A stretch of 64,000 nt of DNA from Parachlamydiales bacterium (GCA_041671045.1 JBAZCF010000003.1:305890-369889), one strand, 5' to 3'. Counted from the first letter of the stretch, positions 43,201 through 55,000 are shown. The notes: a model not told the origin generated them from the letters alone. Made by a program: numbers and translations.

Positions 43201-45276
43201 TATTTCAAATAGAGATTGTGGGTCATCTGTTAAATGATAATACAATCCCTCAGCATTAGTGGTCTGCATGAGGAACACTCTTTGCCATGATTTATCAGCT
43301 ATTAAATGCGGTTCTTGTGAAAATGTTATATAGGTATTGAGAACAGAACGTTTGTTTGTCCGCATTAGCTGTAAAGATTGACTTGTATTGACAGTCAGGC
43401 CTTTGAATGTCAGCTTATCATCATACACCATATCTTGGGTGGGGCATCCTCCCGTATAGTGTCCGACATTAAATACATAATCTCCACCCCTCATATTCAC
43501 TTCAGAGCTGCAGATATAATTCCTTATTAACTCTTCATTGATAACTTCGAACTGCTCTTGATAATTGGATAAAGGAGAATCTATATATGAAGACATATAC
43601 CCTAGAGATAAACGTACTAAACAATCTCCATAATTCTTGTAAAGTAAGCCGATAGGTTCAATAGCTCGACATCTTTCGTATATATCTGTACACGCAGAAC
43701 TAATACGTAAATCTCCCTGAAATAAGAGGAGTTTCTCACGTACACTCTTCCTTTCTTCACGATACTGTTTTTGAGAATACTGATGAAGTGTTGAATCCGA
43801 AGGATTTCCCCCTATATAGCTAGGGTTGTGTTCCTGCAGTAATAGCACGGTTCCTTCATGTAAAGCGATTTCATATAATACTGCGGCTTCCATTCCATAC
43901 TGTCTAGAATGTTCCCATTTCTCATAATTGTATTTTAAACCTTTTTGCTGAATATTATATAACTGCTGTCTTGCACGTATAAATCGTGCTTGAAGATGTC
44001 CTAGCGAGAAATACTCATCAAGCCTAGGTGTGACTCGGACTGAATGAATATTTAACTTATTCAATACATAAGCTTCCATTACAAGCATCTCGGTCAAGGC
44101 GACTACATTCCCGGAAGGCATTGGATATCGTTGCAGACGGTAATAGTTGGATGCAATTTGCCTAATCACTTCAAGATAACGTACCACCCACTTCTCTAAG
44201 TCCTCTTCGCTTAAAGTATCTAAGTAAGTCTGAGTGGCATCCAGACGCAATCTCTCACTAAAGCGAAGTAGTTCCTTGTCCAATAGAGCGAATTGCTCAG
44301 TTTCTTTCAGATGGTTGATATATCCTTCCCACATCTTTATTCGAGATTCAATATCTGCCTCATCCTTATCTTTAAAATAGGGTAAAGGTGGTGCATGTAC
44401 TACTTCAACAGTCTTTTTCTTCGCAGGAGGTATAGTCAGAAGAGGTAGCGTATTTAACGCGATTGTGGGTAAATCAAAGAGCTTTTGGGGAGCAGATGAT
44501 GCACTTTGCTCTTCTACTAAAGCTTCGGGGGTTTTGGATTTCAATAAAATGCGCAAATGATTTTCACAAAATATAATAATTTCTGCATTGTGAGCCTTTT
44601 TAGCCTTTTCAATAAGGTGTAGAAGACAATTCCGCATCCATAGGTTAAATCCTTCTGTTTCAAGGACGATATGTTGGTTGAGTACCCGCCTGATTAGGAA
44701 ATATTCAAATTGTAGAGCCAAAGAAGGGTATTCATTTTTGAAGAGGGCTTTGATATGTCTTTTCAGATCGTTTGTATCGGTAAGTTTATTCTGAAGCAAT
44801 TCTTGAATAGAAGTGATTTTATTTTCTGCATTTTGAACTCCTTTTAAAAAGTCCACCCAGGCTGTTAGATAGGCAGAAACGGTATCTTGTTCCTGTTTAT
44901 GCTGCATTGCTGCTTCTGAAAAGTTATTAGTAAAAATCATCGCGGGTAAAACGAAAGTTCTAAATGACTCAATCTCACTTAAAAGAGCGGGTATTTCTTT
45001 ATGCTTGGACCCGGTTGCAACATGGAAAGCATCCAGCACATCTTTCGTGACGGAAAAGGAATGAAGTTTATTTTTACATTCTACAAAGAAATTACTGATA
45101 TAGTTCTGCTTCACAGAACTAACTACATTTTTAGCGTTAATATGGCTGTAGAAATCGAAACCAATTTTCTCTAGAAGAAATTTAAAAAAACGGACGATGC
45201 GGTTTTCTTTTGGAATAAGCTTTAAATCTCGGTTTAACCAAGCATTTTTTAAACAGGAAATATCTATATTTGGCAT
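37264..45276 (-). CDS. Giant helicase-like protein (DUF3638/DUF3645-type), 2,670 residues
   Basis: One uninterrupted frame of 8 kb. The first ~1,600 residues are helical and of no recognised fold. From about 1620 the protein carries SF2-helicase-like motifs in the form known from the DUF3638 family: WGGGKTTVIRNIIL (motif I, about 1629), DELDQVGN (DEAD-like, about 1763), LVFATHKQS (about 2265), DTRGTNISL (about 2187, matching HxRGTDLKLP), and QAGMRDRKWGQGSSYHF (about 2213-2229, matching QAxGRMRQLGKGQS of motif VI). The order is right but residues deviate, so NTPase activity is uncertain. An Asp-rich segment lies near 2400. No signal peptide and no ribosome site. Homologous giants occur in eukaryotes and some bacteria; function is unknown. 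The family name is from memory. Confidence 0.72.
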   Translation of the reverse strand: MPNIDISCLKNAWLNRDLKLIPKENRIVRFFKFLLEKIGFDFYSHINAKNVVSSVKQNYISNFFVECKNKLHSFSVTKDVLDAFHVATGSKHKEIPALLSEIESFRTFVLPAMIFTNNFSEAAMQHKQEQDTVSAYLTAWVDFLKGVQNAENKITSIQELLQNKLTDTNDLKRHIKALFKNEYPSLALQFEYFLIRRVLNQHIVLETEGFNLWMRNCLLHLIEKAKKAHNAEIIIFCENHLRILLKSKTPEALVEEQSASSAPQKLFDLPTIALNTLPLLTIPPAKKKTVEVVHAPPLPYFKDKDEADIESRIKMWEGYINHLKETEQFALLDKELLRFSERLRLDATQTYLDTLSEEDLEKWVVRYLEVIRQIASNYYRLQRYPMPSGNVVALTEMLVMEAYVLNKLNIHSVRVTPRLDEYFSLGHLQARFIRARQQLYNIQQKGLKYNYEKWEHSRQYGMEAAVLYEIALHEGTVLLLQEHNPSYIGGNPSDSTLHQYSQKQYREERKSVREKLLLFQGDLRISSACTDIYERCRAIEPIGLLYKNYGDCLVRLSLGYMSSYIDSPLSNYQEQFEVINEELIRNYICSSEVNMRGGDYVFNVGHYTGGCPTQDMVYDDKLTFKGLTVNTSQSLQLMRTNKRSVLNTYITFSQEPHLIADKSWQRVFLMQTTNAEGLYYHLTDDPQSLFEIVHHIDKLDQAQKKNIFPITFWAPYLSSCAYVAATIKNLDAAQMNRLKRLYEGTFARLKSQLKDALENQPLSTSTLELMQAVLLCEATYAKQKRSDAEIHDLFKLYFTYTNKFKNDFCENQVKIDLLINEIYPTIDRLCKNNPSRIDDIISFCFVLPDRPRKWKQTASCVFESPTLTLNLRLGTAERPAEMTFSIPTRYRHYLKGFVDEAKLKEKHKGELLTDGTVSYFHVKIGDVKIWIPLSSDLDLFYMETPLPNLLGTYKLESSLARKAVDNLPQDMLKCRCMVSEDKKTALFLNEKGETRYQAELDLQPDNKIKFKRISQCYLSDAPQDLIFDVPAEILKKLGRLSAPNDLIFLGTGGRLEVVIDSSTGLSYIWNPSTNILSCKNFDGFQLNDAKIDGFLNRALYYSDTAHERTINYFQPTFNDYLLLTHDNFYPQLILKHQQYEQRLGKTNSKLEKVKTDTISSTIHMFEIDPEKGLCSENPADHYYLAYVLLTQGRYVEAKKALKEGYLRTQNLDVQSKEVFTWMKEWKDIHPNAKALKAYVYLLEQEIHEQQILPSASVRCADNNLEPLLDAFMKYKKIADCADSQMDLPEELCERVRFYALRCPSWSLTKGNDLLTSEDWAYYKSRGIESSKKLTDDDATALLEHALKLEIKAIEKAVSIQKEPLSTELKDYQNPIEGALFAGIDVHAWLEKSESIKFDPKPVRELADGLKSYYDNKDSYESELASELIEELEGHLSTAALNESKVIGKNVNFDEIAQTFSKWKAGLQKDYCAIKESIVANFNLKHSDSSLIHEVKGQIEHAEDLFKEGKQAVNQEEWNRFVQRADLTQGQSERVQLAYKEYLELRTQYLQAEKIIQLALKCKTKPEGSFDHQLLALRLQAKRPYCSKTHPLAKILLLIDEEQKIIQAPSQFKHYMDMLTHPSSFKQERWGGGKTTVIRNIILRARANGYFMAGVLTHAPLVRPHHRLLKQATAAYGHMAYLDGFSRDVQLDLVTIYREHRKYLSLIKNRGRIDQTMHSFLSLQHAHTLLVLDADSKSEKEFEQIRALTAYRTIIKERHVTGSDELDQVGNSQQYHNFANGRDIKLQSSVYLPGLNCMRLILTHKDLAKYKSYYVLKKPKDMNEVQRKEFLKDFARVICESLACHDLDQDLLQGYLRGAKKQKIIDFFDQKIIGHPKADQIMEYHIFLSQIINHTYDRDQGVKFIRSEDGIHTKPCFYASKPNENGETASLEMTVWDTCVDYMRNKAYIQAMPGYVNYWKKKVQDELLKSEQSELSSVEETPSAKEFFNRFGLALSTITEKDFPVILSAVNSHEEWLIEVITFVNFENYFYKPKRIEGNAVLASFSMKELWGSSGNTESARSLPSLVQRHPELLRQKGASGFVFANFALDLAKHPVETFDYTVPFDSFLASRLTPGSAFVDVGPYFDGKTNLAIAKGLSPYLPEERIVRFQGEEDKVLLLNHESKLRDDSEYTDLLTTNTIFSLKDTRGTNISLLSNRVNKMGLSSDTDVTNFGQAGMRDRKWGQGSSYHFIQDEGLQAKVQDEKKFKGIPLAARYVIVMIENEVAKQKKLVFATHKQSIQALSFVALIRALDASIENQKQYFEIRDAALAVYSEWLEKSCHAPLIKRARPNKKIKGRKTLLKAAKAECLRLERLLPSLQGTPANIVKDAIKLLQDDDRIEQQKYLLDFTDGTEDDENVASIEIAKDTEADADGEVDVDLDLDQSIDVDSSISKTVDETGFEEDKRRKRKIGRAVNPWITTNSGISTLDSMISGFNKNYSHQLYHFKDRKRMIGLSFVKQFDEFDRVYGTLPIRITHDFAAMTRKNSCQNWMHGVVNQHALLFHEVIFMKEVATGECRTLMGSYSDMQRYSVVQEKTNGKIVCVHYNLYSTTPLEEYGVAPENFDQFRTETALAKLAFGLAPLSQSDRGIIAAWLNAQPNKQKLISYFRSYCGNLVNNQHTIDLLELMNTL

Positions 45277-45495
45277 ATGATAAAAAACAGTATTAAGATA
45301 AATAAAATAAAATATTTTTTAAGTATAGCTTAAATTTTACTAAATAGCAACTATATATTATTAGTTTTTAACTAGAAATTATAGCCAATTAAACTAGATT
45401 TGTAGATTTATCTTCTGAAATCTCTGCCCCCACTTGCGCTTTAATCCGTGTCAATTATGATGAGCAATCTACGGCAGGATTGAATAGACAGAATC

Positions 45496-45912
45496 ATGAT
45501 TGAAAAACCCGCAAAAAAATATACTTATTCGTTGATCATTAAAGAGGCTAACTTGGACGTGTATGGACATGTCAATAATACAGTTTATTTAACCCTTTTT
45601 GAAGAAGCCCGCTGGCAAATTATCACTGATGGCGGGTATGGATTGGATAAGATCAAGGAAACAGGAAAAGGACCTGTGATATTGGACATTCATGTCCGCT
45701 ACCATAAAGAAATACACCTCAGAGAACTTATCGTTATCGAATCTCAGTTTCTTTCCTATGAAAAGAAGATCGGTAAAATTCATCAGCGCATGATGCGCGG
45801 TGATGATGTTTGCTGCACAGCAGATTACACAACGGGTCTTTTTGATTTAGGTGAAAGAAGGCTCATCCTTCCTACGGAAGAATGGCTTAACGCTATTGGC
45901 TATAATATTTAA
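45496..45912 (+). CDS. Hotdog-fold acyl-CoA thioesterase (YbgC/FadM-like)
   Basis: A 138-residue 4HBT-family protein. The catalytic block is ANLDVYGHVNNTVYLTLFEEAR (about 13-34), with the family DxxGHVNNxxYxxxFExAR pattern, followed by a beta sheet ending in VDxxxRYHKEIHLRE-like text (HVRYHKEIHLRELIVIE, about 67-83). It hydrolyses acyl-CoA thioesters. Complete length. It stands alone between two convergent giants with a 219-base AT-rich region upstream; no ribosome site is evident, so leadership by a short UTR is possible. Confidence 0.88.
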   Translation: MIEKPAKKYTYSLIIKEANLDVYGHVNNTVYLTLFEEARWQIITDGGYGLDKIKETGKGPVILDIHVRYHKEIHLRELIVIESQFLSYEKKIGKIHQRMMRGDDVCCTADYTTGLFDLGERRLILPTEEWLNAIGYNI

Positions 45913-45968
45913 GTTATAAGTAACTTTTCCTAACTGCCAAGTTTCGAGACCCTCAATTTGTCGAGGAT

Positions 45969-46008
45969 AAAAAAGGAAAGAAGAAGAAGGTTTTTCTTTC
46001 TTCTTTCC
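45969..46008 (-). terminator. Terminator of the first giant Calx-beta gene
   Basis: GGAAAGAAGAA/TTCTTCTTTCC (45975-46008) forms an 11-bp stem just past the stop at 46018; on the minus strand it is followed by TTTTTT (45974-45969). Strong intrinsic terminator. Confidence 0.75.
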
Positions 46009-46017
46009 AAAGACTGA

Positions 46018-49000
46018 TTAATTTTTAGAAGTGTCAATAAAGTTCAGACCATCAATAGAGCTTATGCCTAGCGCTTTAGCATCTATTTTTGCTTCGTGGT
46101 TGAAGACCTTATGTTGGTAGTAAGAGACTGAATCATCCCCTACAACCATGAACATTTTTTGGCTGTTATCCCATGCTAAGGCAGAAGGATTCGCTTCATG
46201 AGCTTGCCCCTCTACTGGTGTTGCTTTTCCACTAGAACGGTTGATGAAGAATAGTTTTTCATTAGGACCGGTAGCATATAGCTCACCATCTTCATCAAAT
46301 TTCAAGTCCTCAGCACGGAAGTTAACATTGTTTTTATCTTTTAGTGCGCCTATTTCGATGCTATAACCGTTTTCTTTGTTATAGATTTTAAGGACATCAG
46401 CACCGTTTTGACGCTCAATACCATAGAGGTATCCGCTCGCTTTATCAAAGGCTATACCTGTGATAGCTTTACCATTAATAGTTCCAACGATTTGGATGTT
46501 GTTGCTATCTTTAGAAAGTGTATTCAAGTCAACCTTCGCTAAGACTGGGCCTTTTATACCGCCGACATCTCCGTTAATGACCATGTAGGCAATATTGTCT
46601 CTATCGATGGCAAAGGATGAGATATGGCCGCCTAATTTAATGGCTCCTTGATTAGGATCATCATAATATAGGTCGCCATAGCTGATATAAGAACCCATCA
46701 GGTTATTTGGTTCTTTAAATGCAAACAGTCTGCCTTCGGTACCATCTATGCCCCATAAAGGAGCAATCATGGAATTTTCATTTTCCTTAGCAAGTTTAGA
46801 TGCGCTATCAAAGAGGTATCCATTTTCAAGAGAGCTCAAGTTTCTTATGCCGTAAAACTCATAGGTATTGCTATCAAGGCCTTCAAAGTCAAATCTATTT
46901 TTGAGTGAATCCAACCCGTACATACCACTGTAACCTGCTCTTAAGGTATCGAATGAGATGACCTTGCCATTATCATGATCGTTACCTGTCATCTCTTGAA
47001 TGATAGTGTGATCACGTGGAGGTGTGGCAACAATAGTTGGACCTGGATCGACTGGAGCAACAGGATCAGAAGGTCTGACATTGACGAATGTGGTCTCAGT
47101 AGGTGGGAGTGCTCCAAAGAATGGATCGTTTGATACAGGAGTTGCAATGATTGAGAAGCCTGTAGGTCCACCCGTAGGTGAGGAATTACCATTACCGGTA
47201 ATTGTTACAATGATAGGATTCTGCCAGTTGGTTTCATCTATAACTATAAATGGTTGATCTGGGGTACCTTCACTAGGATTTGTTGACTCGAGGTAAACGG
47301 TAATAGGTTCTCTAGGTTTACTTGGTACTGTAATCATGATAGATCCGGTAGGATTATCAGGATTTGTGACTGTATCAATAGGTGTAATAATGATTTGAGG
47401 TGTGGCATCATCATTTATGATACTGCCAACTCCTGTATCATCCACTAGAACACCATTGACAGCGTTATTGAGTTTGAGGATAACTGTCTCATTAGACTCA
47501 TAGTAATAGTCACCATTGATGATAACAGTCACGGTTTTAGTGTTTTCACCTGGGGCGAATATTAACGAGCCGGGAGCCAAAGGCTGATAATCACTATCAA
47601 CCAATGTTCCTGTACCATCTAGCAAACTATAGTCCACTGTAACAGTTGTCAAACTAGGATTACTTAAGTTAATTGTGAAGGTCCCTGTAGTCGTACCATT
47701 ATCATTTTCAACAACAACCATATCTGAAACGCTGAGGCCGGCAACGTCGTTATCTACGTTTGTGAAGTTCAATGCAGGGAATGAAACGTCGTTAAAGTTA
47801 GGATCATTAGAAGAAAGTTGGGTCAATATGCTATAAACAATATCGCCGTCGACGATATTATCATCTATGCCATTCACTAGGATAGTCTGAGCGACGTTCC
47901 AGTTAGTGCTGTCAAAGGTAATGGTAGTTACAGAAGGTACACCTTCAGTAGGATCTGTGGATGTAAATGTTAGAGTAACTGTATCGCGTGGAGCGCTAGA
48001 TAAGGTCACTGTGAAAGAACCGGTACTTCCGTCTTCACCTGTCGTTGCATCGACTGGAGGAGGAACGATAATGACACCGCCGGTTGCATCGTCATTGCTT
48101 ATTGTACCTTGACCGGCATCCGTCAGAATTGTACCGCCAACAGCATTAGTAAGGACTACTGATAGATTCTCATTACCTTCCAAAAAGTTATCGCCTTGGA
48201 TAGTCACTGTGATTTGTTTTGTAGTCTCACCTGCTAAGAATTGCAATGTTGTTAATGGAATTCCTATGTAGTCACCATCTGCTGTAGTTGCAGTTCCATC
48301 CAAAGTTTGGTAGTCAACACTTACGGTGGATGTGCTTGCGTTGCTTAATGTGACTGTAAAGGTCATGCTTGTCGTACCGCTATTACTTTCTGTAACTGTG
48401 ACGTTATTGATAGTGATATTTGCAATGTCATTGTCTGTATTTTCAAAATTAACTGGTGTTGTGATTTGGCCATTGAAATCAGGGTCAGCAGATGTGACGG
48501 TTCCTGTGACTTGGTAAGGGATTGTTCCATCCACAACGCCATCCTCTAAACCTTGAACGGTGACAGTTTGTGGAGTATCCCAGTTGGTATCATCAAAAAC
48601 AACTGTTGTAGTAATGACAGTTCCTTCAGTGGGATCTGTAGAAGTAAAGGTTATCGTGACTGGGCTGCGTGGTGCGCTTGTCAACGATACTGTAAATGTT
48701 CCTGTTGTACCATCTTCAGAAGTTGTAACAGTTGAACCTGTGCCGCCGGGAACGATGATAACTGCACCTGGACCGCCGGGGCCTGTGGCATCGTCATTTG
48801 TTATTGTTCCCAATCCGCTACCATCAGTAATGGTTCCGCCCACAGCATTAGAGAGGTTAACGGTGAAGGTTTCATTTCCTTCAAAATAGTTGTCGCCATT
48901 CACTAGGATAGCAATCGTTTTAGTGGTTTGTCCTGCTAAGAAAGTAAGTGTGTTCAATGACACTCCATTATAGTCATTATCTCCCATTGTCGCAGTGCCG

Positions 49001-52000
49001 TTAGTTGTATTGTAATCTACAGTAATAGTCGATGTACTTGCATTGCTCAAGCTGACAGTAAACAACATTGTTGTGGTACCGCTATTACCTTCAACAACAG
49101 TGACGTCGCTAATTGTAATATTAGCGACGTCATTATCTAGGTTAGTAAGTGCTGTGGAAGAGTCTAACAATCCGTTGAAGTTTGTATCTGCTGATGACGA
49201 AGTCGTATCTATTGTATAAGTGATATTCCCGTCGACAATATTGTCATCTTGGCCTGTGATGGTGATTGTTTGAGGAATATCCCAGTTGGTTGAATCAAAT
49301 GTCAAAGTAGTGACATTAGGAGTTCCTTCTGTAGGGTCGCTAGTAGTGATAGTGACTGTAACTGGGCTGCGTGGTGCGCTAGTTAAAGTAATGTCGAAAG
49401 TAGATGTGTCACCGCCTTCAGTAGTTGTGGTATCTCCACCGCCACCGGCTGAAGGAACGATATTGACTGATGGTGCAGCATCATCATTGAATATTGTTCC
49501 AATACCCGTACCTGATACTATTGTTCCGCCTGAAGCGTTAGAAAGGATAACTGAAAGGCTTTCATCCCCTTCATAGAAGTTATCACCTGTAATAGCAACA
49601 GTAATAGTTTTAGTTGTTTCACCTGCCAAGAACTGCAACGTTGTTAGAGGAATATTGGTGTAGTCACCGTCAGCAGTAGTAGCGCTACCGTTTAATGTGT
49701 TGTAATCTACTGTGATTGTAGAGGTGCTGACATTACTTAATGTGACGGTGAATGTCATATTCGTAGTGCCGCTATTACTTTCAGTGACGGTAACATTGTC
49801 AATATTGATGCTGGCAATATCATTGTCAGTATTTTGAAAGTTGACAGGAGTAGTGACCTGACCATTATAGATGGGATCGCTTGAAGAGACAGTACCTGTT
49901 ACTAAATATGCAATGGGTCCATCTACAGTAGCGTCATCCGCACCTTGAACTGTCACTGTTTGTGGGATATTCCAGTTAGTCTCATCAAAAACGATAGGTG
50001 CCGTAATGACAGTTCCTTCGGTAGGATCTGTCGTAGTAAATGTAACAGTCACTGGGCTACGTGGCGCACTTGTAAGAGCAACAGTAAATGTACCTGTACC
50101 GCCGGCTTCTGTTGTAGTCACTGTAGAACCATCACCACCAGGGACAATGATCAAAGCTCCTGGGCCGCCAGGACCTGTCGCATCGTCATTAACGATAGTA
50201 CCTGTACCGCTGCCATCTGTAATAGCGCCGCCTACAGCATTGGATAAATTAATTGCGAAAGTTTCATTGCCTTCGAAATAATTATCACCATTGACAGTTA
50301 CAGAAATTGTTTGTGTTGTTTGACCTGCAAGGAATGTCAAAGTGTTTAAAGGTGAAGCATTATAGTCATTGTCCCCTGTGGTTGCAGTACCGTTAGCTGT
50401 ATTATAATCGACAGTGATATTTGAAGTGCTGGCATTGCTTAGGGACACTGTAAACAACATTGTTGTTGTTCCATTATTACCTTCAACGACAGAAACATCA
50501 TTAATCGTAATATTGGCGACATCATTGTCTAAGTTTGTCAAGGGGGTAGATGAATTTAATAAGCCATTAAAGGTAGGGTCTGCAGATGAAGTGGAGGTCT
50601 CGATTGTATAAGATATGTTTCCATCCACAATATTGTCATCCTGACCTGTGATCACAATTGTTTGTGGGATGTTCCAGTTATCTTCATGGAAGATTAACGT
50701 AATGATATTGGAAACGCCTTCTGTCGAATCGCTTGTTGTAATGGTAACAGTCGTAAAGTCATGTGGCGCGCTGCTTAAGGTAACGTCAAAACTAGCTGTG
50801 TCGCCTGATTCTGAGGTTGTGGTATCTCCGCCTGCTGAAGGAACAATATACACTGCAGGCACGGTATTATCATCATTGATAATAGTTCCTATACCTGTGT
50901 CTACGCCGATAGTTGCCCCGCCAGTGGCATTAGTCAGCACAACACTAAAGGTTTCGTCATTTTCAAGAAAGCCATCAGGTGTGATGGTAACCGAAATATT
51001 TTTTGAAGTTTCCCCTGCTAAAAACTGTAATGTGGCATTAGGAATCATACTATAATCAAACTCGCCGACGAGAGCTGAAGCTGTTCCATCGACTGTATGA
51101 TAATCAACAGTGACTGTACCTCCAACAGGAGTACTCAACGAAACAGTAAAAGTCATGATCGTTGAACCACCAGTACCTTCAGAAACCGTCGCATTGCTGA
51201 TGACAAAGTTGGCTGAGTCATTGTCAGCATTAGTCATATTGACAGGAGTGAAGGCTAGAGCATTGAAGTTTGCATCAGATGAAGCAACAGTTCCTGTAAT
51301 TGTATAAGCGACACTACCGTCGACAACATTAGCAGGAGCATCATCCTGTCCTGTAATGACGACATTCTGGTTTACATTCCAGTTTGTATCGTTGAAAGTA
51401 AGAGTAACGGTATTAGGAATACCTTCTGCAGTATTGGTAGAAGAAAGTGTAATAGTGACAGGGCTGCGTGGGGCGCTAGATAATCTCACATTAAAGTTGC
51501 CTGTAGCGCCTGATTCTGAAGTTGTGGAATCAACAGGAGTTACTATAATTGAAGGGGCTGCATCATCATTGGTGATTGTGCCGGTACCGGAAGCATCCGT
51601 AATGGTTCCGTTGACTGCGCTGGATAATGTGACGGTGAAGTTTTCAGTGCTCTCATTATAATTGTCACCATTGACAACTACAGTAATTGTTTTAGAAGTT
51701 TGGCCTGCTGTAAAAGTGAGCAAGGATAATGGGATCGCAACATAGTCGCCATCAGCGGTAGTTGCAGTACCATCATTTGTTTGGTAGCTGACGCTGACTG
51801 TAGAAGTAGAAGCATTGCTTAAATTCACAGTGAAAGTGAAGTTTTTGGTGCCGCTACTGCCTTCTGTTAAAGTCACATCATTAATGGTAATGTTTGCTGT
51901 ATCATTGTCAGCATTAGTAAAGCCCAATGGCGTTACAGCTAAGTTGTTAAAATTAGCATCTGTAGAGGTAGTAGTCATAGTGATATTATAAGCAATGGTA

Positions 52001-55000
52001 CCGTCAACGATGGCATCGTCTACGCCATTGATTGTTACTGTCTGAGGTGTATTCCAGTTAGTTGAATTAAATGTAATCGAAGTCACTGCGGGGACGCCTT
52101 CTGAAGTATCCGTAGAAACAAAGTTTACTGTAACATTCGCACGGGGTGCACTAGAAAGTGATACAGTGAAAGAACCTGTACCGCCGGCTTCCGTTGTTGT
52201 AGTATCAACAGGTGTGATGACAACAGTAGGAGCAGCATCATCATTAGTAATGGTACCTATGCCTAAGCCATCGGTAATTGTACCACCCACTGCACCGGAC
52301 AATAACACATTAAAAGCTTCATTACCTTCGAAGAAGTTGTCTCCATTGATGGTGACTGTAATTGTTTTTGTTGTTTGACCGGCTGTAAAGGTCAAAGGTG
52401 TCGCACCGATTGCAACATAGTCTGCATCGGCTGTTGTTGCTGTATCGTTAGCTGTTGCATAGTTGACGGTCACTGTTGAAGTACTGGCATTGCTTAAGCT
52501 AACTGTAAATGTCGCTGTGACGGTACCGGAATTACCTTCTGTGATTGTTACATCATTGATGCTGATATTAGCGACGTCATTGTCAAGGTTAGTGAAGGCT
52601 ACTGAACCCGTCAATCCATTGTAATCTGTATCGGAAGAAGCTGAATTTGCAGAGATGTTATAGGCAATGGTGCCATCGACAATAATGTCATCTACACCGT
52701 TAATGGTCACTGTTTGAGGTGTATTCCAGTTGGCAGACGTAAAGGTAATAGAACTGCCGGCGGCGCCTTCTGTTGTATCACTTGAACCGAAAGTCACTGT
52801 GACATCTGCTCTTGGAGCACTAGAAAGTCTAACTGTAAAGTTACCTGTATTTCCACCTTCAGAAGTGACTGAATCAACAGGTGTAATGATTAAAGAAGGC
52901 GCTGCATCATCATTAGTAATGGTGCCAATACCTGTTCCGTCGGTGATTGTACCACCCACGGCATCGGCGAGTAAAACACTGAATGCCTCATTCCCTTCAA
53001 AGAAATTATCGCCATTGATTGTGACTGTAATTGTCTTGGATGTTTGACCGGCAGTGAACGTCAATAAAGTGGAGCCCACTGCTACATAGTCTGCGTCAGC
53101 TGTAGTTGCGCTACTATCAGAAGTAGAATAGTTAACGGTGACATTAGATGTGCTGGAATTGCTTAATGTGACTGTAAATGTTGCTGTCGCGGTGCCGGAA
53201 TTTCCTTCTGTTATAGTGACATCATTGATCGTAATATTTGCTACATCGTTGTCTGCATTTGTAAACGCCTGTGATGCTACTGTCAAGCTGTTGTAACCGG
53301 TATCAGTAGAGGCCGTTGTTACATTAATGCTATAACCCACTGTACCGTCTACAATATTGTCATTAACGCCATTGATTGTAACAGTCTGCGGCACGTCCCA
53401 GTTAGCTGATGTAAATGTGATTGAAGTGACAGCAGGTGTGCCTTCGCTAGTATTTGTAGAAGTGAAACTTACTGTAACGTTAGCGCGTGGTGCACTGGCT
53501 AATGACACACTAAAGGATCCTGTAGCGCCTGCTTCAGAGGTTGTGTTATCAATAGGTGTAATAATAATAGAGGGGGCAGCATCATCATTAGCAATGGTAC
53601 CTACACCCGTTGCGTCTGTGATTGTTCCACCTGCAGCACTTGAAAGCAAGACGTTGAATGTTTCGTTTGTTTCAAAGAAATTGTCACCATTGACATTGAC
53701 TGTAATCGTTCTGGTTGTCTGACCTGCAGCAAAAGTCAACACGGTAGAACCTATAGCTACATAGTCAGCATCTGCAGTCGTTGCAGTAACATTCGATGTC
53801 GCATAGTTGACAGTCACAGCGGACGTGCTAGCATTGCTTAATGTAACTGTAAAAGTGGCAGTCGTTGTGCCTGAATCTCCTTCTGTTACAGTAACGTCGC
53901 TGATTGAAATATTAGCGACATCATTGTCAAGGTTTGTCATGGCAACAGAACCGGTTAAACCACTGTAAGCAGCGTCTATGGATGTCGTTGCTAAATTAAT
54001 ATTATAGGCAATAGTACCGTCTACAATAGCGTCATTAACACCTGTGACGGTAATAGTCTGGGGGGTATCCCAGTTAGTAGAATCAAATGTAACTGAACCA
54101 CCGGGAGTACCTTCACCTGCATCTGATGAAGTAAAGTTAATGGTCACAGTACTTCTCGGTGCGCTAGATAATTTTACGGTAAATGTACCGGTATTTCCTG
54201 CTTCCGCGGTCACTGAGTCGACAGGTGTAATAATAAGAGCTGGTGCAGCATCATCATTTGTGATGGTCACGACTCCGGTGCCGTCAGCAATGGTGGCGTT
54301 TACGGGAGTTGTAAGAACGACATTAAAGGTTTCACTACTTTCAAAGAAATTATCTCCGTTGATATTGACTGTAATTGTTTTGCTCGTTTGGCCAGCAGTA
54401 AAGGTCAGCAAAGTCGATCCGATAGCAGTATAATCCCCATCCGCCGTTGTTGCAGTGCTATTAGCTGTCGCATAATTAACAGTAATATTCTGCGTACTGG
54501 CGTTGCTTAATGTGATTGTAAATGTTGCTACTGCTGTACCTGCGTCCCCTTCTGTTACCGTTACATTATTTATGGAAATATCAGGAATATTATTGGGGGT
54601 GATTGATACTGAGCCCGAATCCACCAACGCAGCATTGATGTCCTGTGTTTTATAGTTGACAGTTGCGGTATCTTGAATGACACCAAGGTGAGGAGCATCA
54701 GCATCCACTGTTACACGGAATCGTATTACAGTAGTGGCACCTGGAGCTAGGCTACCACCGACGGTAGTAGTAGCGCCGGTACCTAAGTTAAAGACAACGC
54801 GGTTATTGGCTACATCAAAGAAGGCTGTATCATCGCCTGTCGCATCTGTCTTAGCTCCGGTGTTAGCTCCCGAAACAACAACTAAAGATCCTGCAACATA
54901 GGTTGTGAAATTGGGCATTACATCCCTTAAAATCGACTGGATCGCATTATCCTGACCGACGTTAGTGACAGTGAATGCATACTGCACGACATCACCCGCT

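Noticed and set aside
45277..45495. 219-base gap checked for tRNA or small RNA
   Set aside because: No cloverleaf, T-arm consensus or strong hairpin; only AT-rich promoter-like sequence.
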